Made by a program: the position numbers and the translations under genes
From: Pseudomonadota bacterium
Lineage (GTDB): Bacteria; Desulfobacterota; Desulfobulbia; Desulfobulbales; SURF-16
Direction of reading: 5' to 3'
Length of the DNA: 27,390 bases
NCBI GenBank assembly: GCA_030597865.1
Contig: JAUVQZ010000012.1
Span: 1 to 27,390, forward strand
In this document: piece by piece, positions 1-6,757 of the stretch
Position numbering within the stretch: position 1 is the stretch's first letter
Layout: each line of letters begins with the position of its first letter
Notes under the pieces: model-generated
What the model saw: the letters and a program-made list of their open reading frames with translations, nothing else
Databases searched by the model: none
What the model was told of the DNA's origin: nothing

Positions 1-435
1 AATCGGCAAGCCAGCTACCTGCAGGAGAATTATCCGCAGGAGGCCTTTGTCCTGTTAATGGCCATGGCAAAGAGCCATCCCAAGGAGGCTGTGGTTCATT
101 TCTACCTGGCTAAGCTCTATGCGGGCCGCTATGAGTCCCGCAAGGCAACAGCCGCCTATCAGCGTGCCCTGGAGCTGGATCTGGAATTAACCGAGGCCTA
201 TTTTAACCTCGGCTATATCTATGCCTCGGTAGGTAAATATGATAAGGCAGAGAAGATGTATGAACAGGTTGTCGCCCTGGCGCCATCCTATCTTGATGAG
301 GCCCTGGTTAATCTGGCTGTCACCCAGCGTAAGCAGAATAAGATGGTTGAAAGTGTCCACTCCCTGCAGCAGGCCTTGAAGGTGAATCCGGATAATCAGC
401 TTGCCGCCAAGAAGTTGCGGCAGTGGCAGCAGTAA
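1..435 (+). CDS. TPR-repeat protein, C-terminal part (5' end outside window)
   Basis: The reading frame is open from the first base of the window, so the start codon lies upstream and only the last 144 residues are visible. The Met codons at 58 and 64 are internal. The visible part is made of about three tetratricopeptide repeats, with typical packing residues such as AYFNLGYIYASVGKYDKAEK and a following ALVNLAVTQRKQNK unit. It ends in a short basic/Gln tail. TPR proteins are scaffolds for protein-protein contacts. The gene is 18 bases upstream of a lipoprotein gene and in the same direction, so it may belong to an envelope operon with the next two genes. Its own location (cytoplasmic, periplasmic or lipoprotein) cannot be judged without the N-terminus. 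Confidence 0.85.
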   Translation, partial: NRQASYLQENYPQEAFVLLMAMAKSHPKEAVVHFYLAKLYAGRYESRKATAAYQRALELDLELTEAYFNLGYIYASVGKYDKAEKMYEQVVALAPSYLDEALVNLAVTQRKQNKMVESVHSLQQALKVNPDNQLAAKKLRQWQQ

Positions 436-453
436 GCAGCAAAGGGGCCTAAA

Positions 454-999
454 ATGTCTTGGGTGCAGAACATGATCACAGGTAACCAGCGGCGATGGAC
501 AGGCAAGATCCCCGCTTTTTTTTGCTGCCTCCTCGTTTTTTTAATGCTTTCGGGGTGTCAAACCACCAAGGTCGATGAGTGGAAGCCGGTGCGCAGCCAG
601 CAGAAAAACCAGGTCCACACGGTGACCTGGGACAGTGAGAATCTGCAGGTTATTGCCAAATGGTACACCGGGGCGGAAAAAAACTGGAAAGAGATTGCCA
701 ATGCCAACCCCAATATTCTCCCGGCCCAGCTGAGTTCCGGTGACAGGGTTCTTATCCCCCCCTCCCTGCTGAAAACCCGGGCCGCCATGACCAGGAGTTT
801 TCTCGAAGATTGGCAGCGTTCTGTAAGGCTGAGAGCAAAGCCGGCGAAGGTGAAGGGGAAAGGCGAACCCGCCCCCCTCCTTGTGCCCAAGCTTCATAAG
901 CTGAGGCAGCACCGGGACCCTGTTGAGCAGGAGGCCCCCCTTGACCTCAAGGAGCCCGAGGATGAGGGCGATGATCTTGAACTCTTTGGCCCCAAATAA
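454..999 (+). CDS. Lipoprotein with LysM-like domain
   Basis: This is a 181-residue predicted lipoprotein. Residues 12-19 form a basic n-region, followed by a hydrophobic stretch ending in the lipobox LSGC with the acylated Cys at residue 35. Residues about 54-108 look like a divergent LysM domain: HTVTWDSENLQVIAKWYTG, then NWKEIANANPNI, then SGDRVLIPPSL. LysM domains usually bind peptidoglycan, so the protein may tether the outer membrane to the wall. The C-terminal third is Pro- and charge-rich, ends very acidic, and is probably disordered. ATG 454 is preferred to ATG 472 because an AAAGGGG ribosome site lies seven bases before it. It sits between the TPR gene (18-base gap) and the pentapeptide gene (21-base gap). 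Confidence 0.8.
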   Translation: MSWVQNMITGNQRRWTGKIPAFFCCLLVFLMLSGCQTTKVDEWKPVRSQQKNQVHTVTWDSENLQVIAKWYTGAEKNWKEIANANPNILPAQLSSGDRVLIPPSLLKTRAAMTRSFLEDWQRSVRLRAKPAKVKGKGEPAPLLVPKLHKLRQHRDPVEQEAPLDLKEPEDEGDDLELFGPK

Positions 1000-1020
1000 G
1001 CAGGGGCCCATGGTGCGATT

Positions 1021-2919
1021 ATGAGAAGATCCCTTCCCTTTACACCTCCATCCTTGCTACTCCCTCTGGTTTTTGGCTTGGCAATTGTTGCTGCCCTGCC
1101 ATGCCATGCCGAGCAGGAAAGCATGCGCACCAGTGAGGTGGATAAGATCCTCGCCACAACGCGCATCTTTGAGCAGAAAAATCTCAACAGAAAGAGCCTG
1201 AAAAATTACGACTTTAACCATAGCCGTTTTTCCCAGTCGAGCATGGTTGGGGCCCGCTTTGATGACGCCAAATTTAATGGCGCCCTTATTCTCACCAGTG
1301 ATTTGAGCGGATCATCCTTTGTGGGTGTCGATCTGAGCGGCAGCAAGCTGGAGACGGTGGTTGTTGAAGGCAGTGACCTGCGGCAGGGCAGCCTTAACCG
1401 GATGAGCCTCATTGGTGGCAAGCTTGCCGGTACCAATCTAAGTCAGGCCAATCTGCAAAGGATTTTCGTTGAGAAATCTGATTTAGATAAGGTCAATCTG
1501 ACCGGGAGTGATATCAGCAATGGTGCGTTCCATGATGTCTCCCTCCATGGGGCCCAGCTTGTCAAGGCAGACCTCCACGGTCTTGATCTGGTCAATGTTC
1601 GTCTGGGGGCGACAAACTTCAGGCAGGCCAATTTAGGCGGTGCCACCCTGCGCCATGTTACGGATAGCGGCGGTGGGGTGAAGACAAGTTTTTCTGAGGC
1701 AAATCTTAACCATGCCCTTGTCTTTGACAGTCAGCTTGGCGGCATAGATGCTCGCAATGCCTATCTCTACGGGGCCTATGTCAAGGATGTCGTTTTTGAC
1801 GGAGCTGATTTCAGTAATGCCATTCTGGACAATGCCTTTCTGAGCGGCGTAAATATGTCCAGGGTGGATCTGCGCTTTGCCTCATTGGTGGATATCTCCT
1901 GTGCCGATGTTACTTTTGCCGGTGCCCATTTGGGCAATGCCAATCTGGATAGTTCCGACCTTCGCGATGTTGACATGGCTGGCGCCCTTCTGCCCCAAAG
2001 CCGGTTGAGCAATGCCAATCTCTCAGGGGTTACCCTGAGCAAGGCCCAAATGGCCAAGGCGGAGCTGGAAAACATCAACATCGTTGACTCCACCTTAATA
2101 GAGGTTGATCTGGCCGGTGCCAACCTTGAAGGTGCCGAGATTAGCGCCACCAATATGGACAGGGCCAGGTGCCCGAACTGCCAGCTCACCGGTATTACCC
2201 TTCGTAATAATTCCATGGTGAGGGTTGATTTCCGGCAGGCAAGCTTCACGGACACTACCTTGGTTAATCTGCAGGTTGGCGGCGCTAATTTCAGCGGCGC
2301 GGATTTTTTTGGGTCCACCTTCCGGGAGTTGCAGGGCAAGGATGTTGATTTTAGCAAGGCCAATTTGGGCAAGATGCACCTGGAGAAATGTGATTTCAGC
2401 CAGGGGAATTTTCAGGGGGCCCTCTTTGCAGAGAGCCGTTTCAGCCAGGTTAATCTCCGGTCCGCACGTTTGCAGAATGTTATCTTCAGAGATATGGATC
2501 TTCGCGGCCTCGATCTCCGTGGTGCTGATCTTAGTGGCGCTGACTTAACGGGCGCTAATCTGAAAAATGTTGATTTAGGGGGGGCGATCCTTGACCGGGC
2601 GGTGCTGCGCGGTGCTGATTTGAGCATGGCCTCCCTGGAGGGTGCCAGCCTTCAGGGGGCAGATTTAAGGGAAGGCAAGCTGTACAATGCCAACCTGAAG
2701 GGCGCAAAAATGGCCTCAGCCCGCCTGGGGCAGGCTGATTTGCGGAAGGCCGTCCTGACCGGGGTCCTCTTTAAGGGGGCCACCCTTGTGGGGGCCGATT
2801 TCCAGGGGGCTGATGTCAAAAATGCCGATTTCAGCGGTTGTGATCTTTCCAGGGTCATTCATCTCAAACAGGCCCTTAACCTTGACCGGGCCAAGGGCCT
2901 GGCCGCCAACGGCAACTGA
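1021..2919 (+). CDS. Large exported pentapeptide-repeat protein
   Basis: This is a 632-residue protein. A Sec signal peptide (RR, then a Leu/Ala-rich core to about residue 30, cleavage near CHA-EQ) is followed from about residue 60 to the C-terminus by almost uninterrupted A(D/N)LXX-type pentapeptides, for example LDLRGADLSGADLTGANL near residue 500. This family folds as a right-handed quadrilateral beta-helix. Known small cytosolic members such as Qnr and MfpA mimic DNA and protect gyrase. An exported protein of this length is more likely structural or adhesive, but the role is unknown. A CPNC pair at residues 384-387 interrupts the repeats and might form a periplasmic disulfide. The ribosome site is weak. 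It follows the LysM lipoprotein after 21 bases. Confidence 0.85.
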   Translation: MRRSLPFTPPSLLLPLVFGLAIVAALPCHAEQESMRTSEVDKILATTRIFEQKNLNRKSLKNYDFNHSRFSQSSMVGARFDDAKFNGALILTSDLSGSSFVGVDLSGSKLETVVVEGSDLRQGSLNRMSLIGGKLAGTNLSQANLQRIFVEKSDLDKVNLTGSDISNGAFHDVSLHGAQLVKADLHGLDLVNVRLGATNFRQANLGGATLRHVTDSGGGVKTSFSEANLNHALVFDSQLGGIDARNAYLYGAYVKDVVFDGADFSNAILDNAFLSGVNMSRVDLRFASLVDISCADVTFAGAHLGNANLDSSDLRDVDMAGALLPQSRLSNANLSGVTLSKAQMAKAELENINIVDSTLIEVDLAGANLEGAEISATNMDRARCPNCQLTGITLRNNSMVRVDFRQASFTDTTLVNLQVGGANFSGADFFGSTFRELQGKDVDFSKANLGKMHLEKCDFSQGNFQGALFAESRFSQVNLRSARLQNVIFRDMDLRGLDLRGADLSGADLTGANLKNVDLGGAILDRAVLRGADLSMASLEGASLQGADLREGKLYNANLKGAKMASARLGQADLRKAVLTGVLFKGATLVGADFQGADVKNADFSGCDLSRVIHLKQALNLDRAKGLAANGN

Positions 2920-3162
2920 TCTTACCATCCATGTCGTGGTCCTTGCTCAGTTGTCGCACCGCTCCTCTCCCTGCCCTATGGTTTTCCGATGTCCCATCCC
3001 GTGCCCAGGCCCTTGCCTTCTTTGCCCTGCCTCGTTCCCTGACATAGATCGTTGGCAATAATGTGCCGGTCATATGGCTATATCAGTCTTTGCCTGTCTG
3101 CTGACTTGCTGTGAAGGGTTTAGGGGGCACTTCCAGGCGGATACGGGGTTGGGCAGCCGGGA

Positions 3163-3411
3163 CTATTCTTGAAGTTTGTCATGAAATTCGACGCTGCGCC
3201 GGCATTCCTGGAGAAGGGAGAGGGCAACAATGAAATGGATGATGACAAAAAAGGTGAGAAGGGCAACCCTTTCCCGAACCACAAAGAGATAGATGCAGAG
3301 ATGGACCGCTAAACTGATGAGGACAATAATACGCAGTGGCAGCACCCATTTCAAACAGATGACTGAACGGTAAGAGGTGGATTTTTTAAGAAATTTTTGG
3401 CAGCAGCCCAT
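3163..3411 (-). CDS. Small two-helix membrane protein, unknown function
   Basis: This is an 82-residue hypothetical protein on the minus strand, between two plus-strand genes. It starts MGCCQKF, has a basic N-terminus, and carries two hydrophobic segments of about 20 residues each (KWVLPLRIIVLISLAVHLCI and a Val/Phe/Ile-rich second one), then a charged tail. The frame is open further upstream to a TTG at 3462. The ATG at 3411 is preferred because GAGG lies nine bases before it. No family is recognised. The hydrophobic pattern supports a real membrane protein, but in a gene-sparse stretch of 700 bases it could still be chance. Confidence 0.45.
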   Translation of the reverse strand: MGCCQKFLKKSTSYRSVICLKWVLPLRIIVLISLAVHLCIYLFVVRERVALLTFFVIIHFIVALSLLQECRRSVEFHDKLQE

Positions 3412-3462
3412 GGTGGAAATCCTCGCGTAATAAGGGTAGTATAGATGGCTATAAATGGGCAA

Positions 3463-3509
3463 GGAGGATTTTTCCTCCAGGAAGGAGCATTGTCCAAAGC
3501 GTTTTGGAC
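3463..3509. promoter_or_regulatory. Two adjacent short inverted repeats
   Basis: Two perfect small palindromes lie side by side in the divergent region between the small membrane gene and the K+ channel gene. One is GGAGGA-TTTT-TCCTCC at 3463-3478 and the other is GTCCAAA-GCGT-TTTGGAC at 3492-3509. They could be operators or leader hairpins for either gene. Neither has a T-run, so they are not obvious terminators. The function is inferred from position only. Confidence 0.35.
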
Positions 3510-3622
3510 CTGGTGTCGTAACGGCCCAGGCGCGAAAAAGGGCCCACAGGGTGTGGTAGTTCAGGGTTGACGCGATACTAACATGGCAGACGGCTGTTTT
3601 TCATCAAGACAGGGGAAAGAGG

Positions 3623-4636
3623 GTGTGTATTGTGAAGCGGTTCTGGTTTTTTTTACAAAAGGAAAATCTCCATTACGTGCTCCTGTGGGTCGTCATTCTG
3701 GTGTCGTTGAGCGCCACGATGATTGCCCTGCTCGAGCCAGGGCTCAGTCTGGCAGATTCCATATGGTGGTCCATTGTAACCCTGACCACCGTTGGTTACG
3801 GTGACTTTTCACCTGTCACGGTCGGTGGACGGTTGGTGGCCGTGGTTATCATGTTTTTTGGTATCGGCTTGCTCGGTATGCTCAGTGCAACCCTGGCAAG
3901 TATCCTGATAAGTAAAAGATTAAGGGAAAATAAAGGTATGTCTTCATACAGCTTCAAAGGTCATATTGTCATCTGTGAATGGAATCACCGGGCCCGGGCC
4001 ATTATCAAAGAGTTGCGGGGTGATAGTCAGACCAAGGGGACGCCTGTCGTGCTTATTGCCGATATTGATGAAAAACCCCTTGCTGATTCGAATCTTTATT
4101 TTATCAAGGGTTGTGTTAACGAAGAAACCCTGGAAAAGGCCGGGGCAGATCAGGCCGGGACCGTGGTTATTCTCGGCAATGACCACCTTGAGGAGACGGC
4201 ACGGGATGCCAAGGTGGTCCTCTCTACCCTCACTGTTGAATGCACCTGTCCGGATGTCTATACCGTGGTGGAGCTGGTTGACGAGAAGAATGGCCGTCAT
4301 TGCCAGCGGGCCCAGGCCGACGAGATTATTATTGGTTCTGAACTTTCAAGCCATCTCATCGCCAGCGCTGCCATCAATCACGGCATCAGCCACATCGTTT
4401 CCGAGATGCTTTCCACCCAGTACGGGAATGATCTCTACAGCATGCCGTTGCCCACGGAGCTTGTTGGCAAAAACTTTCTTGATGTTCTGAGCAGGATAAA
4501 AAAACAGTATGGCTCCACTGTGCTGGGTGTCCAAAAGGGTAAGGCGGGCAAGGTGGTGAGTAATCCGCCGGTGGAGTATGTCGTTGACCAGGGAGATCAA
4601 CTCATTGTTATTGGTGATCGCCAGTCTGGCAAGTAG
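3623..4636 (+). CDS. Two-TM potassium channel with RCK (TrkA-N/TrkA-C) domain
   Basis: This is a 337-residue MthK/Kch-type channel subunit. TM1 is about residues 18-38, the pore helix and selectivity filter follow with TTVGYGD at 55-61, and TM2 is about 70-97. The cytosolic RCK N-lobe starts near residue 113 (GHIVICEWNHRA) and a TrkA-C-like lobe spans about 265-335. The first Rossmann glycine-rich loop lacks the usual GxGxxG and reads CEWNHRA. That resembles ligand-gated RCK channels of the MthK type more than NAD-binding TrkA. The start is a GTG at 3623. A second in-frame GTG at 3632, nine bases after GAGG, is equally likely and would give 334 residues. It should form a tetramer in the inner membrane and gate K+ in response to a cytosolic ligand. 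Confidence 0.93.
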   Translation: MCIVKRFWFFLQKENLHYVLLWVVILVSLSATMIALLEPGLSLADSIWWSIVTLTTVGYGDFSPVTVGGRLVAVVIMFFGIGLLGMLSATLASILISKRLRENKGMSSYSFKGHIVICEWNHRARAIIKELRGDSQTKGTPVVLIADIDEKPLADSNLYFIKGCVNEETLEKAGADQAGTVVILGNDHLEETARDAKVVLSTLTVECTCPDVYTVVELVDEKNGRHCQRAQADEIIIGSELSSHLIASAAINHGISHIVSEMLSTQYGNDLYSMPLPTELVGKNFLDVLSRIKKQYGSTVLGVQKGKAGKVVSNPPVEYVVDQGDQLIVIGDRQSGK

Positions 4637-4730
4637 GGAGGCCGGTCTGGAAACTGGCAAAATGATTTGGCCATGTTCCCCCCCTCTAGGCCGGATTTGT
4701 CCCTGTTTTTGATTATAAAAAGAGAGTAGC

Positions 4731-5984
4731 GTGCCAAATAAAATGAAAAGGGCTCTTTTAAAGACAGCTATTATCCTCACCGTGCTTGTCATGGTCCCCA
4801 ATGCCTGGGCCCATAAGATCTATCTGAAAAATGGTAAGATTGTTAAAACGGCGGTCTGCCGGGTGGAGGGTAATTTCGTTGTCTATGAGAAGTATGGCGG
4901 CACCATTGCCATTGCCATGGATGAGGTGGAACGTATTGAGTTCGATCAGCCGCCCGCGCCCAAAAAGGAAAAGCCGCCAGCACCTGGGGCAACGGCGACC
5001 CTGGTCGATTATCACGACCCCTCTGGAGTGGTTGCTGCGGATGATAGCGGCGGCGAGAGCTATGATGAAAAGGATCTCCACGCCAGGTTGACCAGGGCCT
5101 TTCAGCCCCAAACCCCTATTGAAAAGGCCAATCTTGCCACCGTCTCCATCGAGTCCGCCCTCGGTTCCGGCTCTGGTTTTTTTATCAGTAATGACGGCTA
5201 TATTATCACCAATAGACATGTGGTCCGGCTTCCGCAGAAAACAAAGGTGGAGAGTGTAAAGAGGCTAAACGAGGCCAAGGGTGTCCTCCGCGATGTTGAG
5301 GCCTCCTTGAAAAATGAGAAAGATCGCCTGCAAAATACCGAGAAAAATCTGCGGCGGGACAGGGCCTCACTCCGTAAGGCCATTGCCGGCAAGGCAAGCC
5401 AGTCCCAGATCAACTCCATGCGCCGGAATATCAGGGCCAACGAAGATTATTTTAAGCTGTGGCGTAAATCCTACCAGAAGAGGCTAGGCGAATATAAGCT
5501 TGCCAGGAAAGAGGTGAAAGAGGCAACCGGGCAGTATCGCAAGATCGTCACCACCATGAAGAGCCGCCGGTTTTATAAGGTCTATCTGGCTGATGAGACA
5601 GAGCTTGATGCCTACCTGGTCAAGGTCAGCCAGAAATATGACCTGGCCCTGTTGAAACTAAATGGCTATACCACTCCCCTTCTCCAGCATGTCCGTTCCA
5701 CCACCATTTCCCGGGGCTCGACCCTGTATGCCATTGGTAATCCCATTGGCCTGCGTAATTCTGTGACCTCCGGGGCCCTTTCCGCCTTTCGGGATGAATT
5801 CATCCAGACCAACGCCGACATCAATCCAGGTAATAGCGGCGGCCCCCTGGTCACCGAACAAGGTATGGTTATTGGGGTGAATACCAAAAAACTGATCTCC
5901 CCCCATGCAGAGGGGCTCGGTTTTGCCCTTGATATCAAGTATGTCCTTCAGGAGTTTGGCAGTTATATTGATAGCGATCAATAA
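4731..5984 (+). CDS. Exported HtrA-like trypsin-fold protease with coiled-coil insertion
   Basis: This is a 417-residue protein with a signal peptide (cleavage near NAWA-HK, residue 27). It has a small beta-rich domain at about 29-71 (IYLKNGKIVK, VVYEKYGG, EVERIEF), a Pro-rich linker, and a trypsin-like serine protease domain from about 135. The catalytic triad is readable: H163 in TNRHVV, D294 in KYDLALLKL and S359 in NPGNSGGPL. No PDZ domain follows, unlike DegP or DegS. The unusual point is the His-to-Asp distance of 131 residues, against about 30 in DegP. Residues about 171-275 are highly charged Lys/Glu/Arg-rich helix, probably a coiled coil. The start is GTG 4731 after AAAGAGAG; an ATG at 4743 is the alternative. 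It probably acts in the periplasm. Confidence 0.9.
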   Translation: MPNKMKRALLKTAIILTVLVMVPNAWAHKIYLKNGKIVKTAVCRVEGNFVVYEKYGGTIAIAMDEVERIEFDQPPAPKKEKPPAPGATATLVDYHDPSGVVAADDSGGESYDEKDLHARLTRAFQPQTPIEKANLATVSIESALGSGSGFFISNDGYIITNRHVVRLPQKTKVESVKRLNEAKGVLRDVEASLKNEKDRLQNTEKNLRRDRASLRKAIAGKASQSQINSMRRNIRANEDYFKLWRKSYQKRLGEYKLARKEVKEATGQYRKIVTTMKSRRFYKVYLADETELDAYLVKVSQKYDLALLKLNGYTTPLLQHVRSTTISRGSTLYAIGNPIGLRNSVTSGALSAFRDEFIQTNADINPGNSGGPLVTEQGMVIGVNTKKLISPHAEGLGFALDIKYVLQEFGSYIDSDQ

Positions 5985-6094
5985 ACTACACCCCAAGATG
6001 CATAACCCCCATCCTGTAAGCGTTTCAGGGACATCCCCATGTGCGTGATCGATATATTGGCTCCAGGTAGGCCATGGGCATTTTGCAGATAGGC

Positions 6095-6114
6095 ATCCAG
6101 GGTCTTGCCTGGAT
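6095..6114 (+). other. Hairpin downstream of the protease gene
   Basis: ATCCAGG-GTCTTG-CCTGGAT forms a perfect seven-base-pair stem about 110 bases after the protease stop codon. It is followed by TGTTTG rather than a run of T, so it is at best a weak terminator. Otherwise the 279-base gap 5985-6263 shows nothing recognisable except a possible promoter near its end. Confidence 0.3.
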
Positions 6115-6178
6115 TGTTTGAGGATCAGGAGGGGCCCCAGGGCACTCTGGGCTTTGTGATAAATATGCCGGAAAACCA

Positions 6179-6208
6179 TTGAGCTTGATGGCGCCTTCAT
6201 TATATCAT
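6179..6208 (+). promoter_or_regulatory. Possible sigma-70-type promoter for the bacteriohemerythrin gene
   Basis: TTGAGC at 6179-6184 and TATCAT at 6203-6208 match the -35 and -10 hexamers at four and five of six positions, with an 18-base spacer. This would place the transcript start about 50 bases before the ATG at 6264. The call rests on sequence match alone. Confidence 0.3.
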
Positions 6209-6263
6209 TACGCCTGGAACCGGTTTTTGTGGCAGTGACTATGTATGAAAGACGGAGGTAGTA

Positions 6264-6671
6264 ATGGCATTATTTAGATGGGATAACAGCTATAGCGTAG
6301 GTGTGGCCGAGATTGATCAGCAGCATCAGCAGCTCATGGCCTTGATTAACGAACTCAATGACGCCATGTCGCAGGGCAAGGGGCGCCAGGCGGTGGGTGA
6401 AATTCTTGGCAAACTTATCAGCTACACCGCCAGGCATTTTAGCGATGAAGAAAGGCTTCTGAGTCAGCATGGCTATCCTGAGTATGAGGGGCATAAGGCC
6501 AAACATGCCAAGATGGTGGACAAGGTGAAGGCCCTGCAGAAAGATGTCGATTCCGGCAAGCTAACGGTTTCTGCGGATGTGATGAAATTTCTTCAGGACT
6601 GGCTCAGTAAGCACATCAAGGGCACGGATATGAAATATGGATCATTTCTCAATGGCAAGGGTGTTCATTAA
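6264..6671 (+). CDS. Bacteriohemerythrin
   Basis: This is a 135-residue single-domain hemerythrin, a four-helix bundle that binds O2 at a di-iron centre. All expected ligands are visible in the right order and spacing: H21, H58 and E62 (HxxxE), H77 and H81 (HxxxH), and H117 and D122 (HxxxxD). The N-terminal FRWDNSYSVGV and DQQHQQL are typical of the family. The start ATG has a clear GGAGG site seven bases upstream. There is no fused signalling domain, so a role in O2 storage, scavenging or delivery is likely, which fits an anaerobe or microaerophile. It appears to be a single-gene unit with its own possible promoter and a strong terminator. Confidence 0.95.
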   Translation: MALFRWDNSYSVGVAEIDQQHQQLMALINELNDAMSQGKGRQAVGEILGKLISYTARHFSDEERLLSQHGYPEYEGHKAKHAKMVDKVKALQKDVDSGKLTVSADVMKFLQDWLSKHIKGTDMKYGSFLNGKGVH

Positions 6672-6703
6672 TCACCTGGCCATAGCCACATCGTATAAAA
6701 AAA

Positions 6704-6734
6704 GGGAGATGCCGACGGCATCTCCCTTTTTTTT
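6704..6734. terminator. Bidirectional intrinsic terminator
   Basis: The perfect ten-base-pair stem GGGAGATGCC / GGCATCTCCC with a three-base loop is followed on the plus strand by eight T and preceded by seven A. It therefore works as a Rho-independent terminator in both directions: for the bacteriohemerythrin gene (plus) and the aconitase gene (minus), which converge here. Confidence 0.93.
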
Positions 6735-6757
6735 GTGTGGTATGGGTGGAGAACGGT

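Noticed and set aside
1776..2372. 198-codon minus-strand frame in the pentapeptide gene
   Set aside because: The repetitive Leu/Ala/Ser/Lys-rich translation is what the complement of pentapeptide repeats gives; the plus frame is the real gene.
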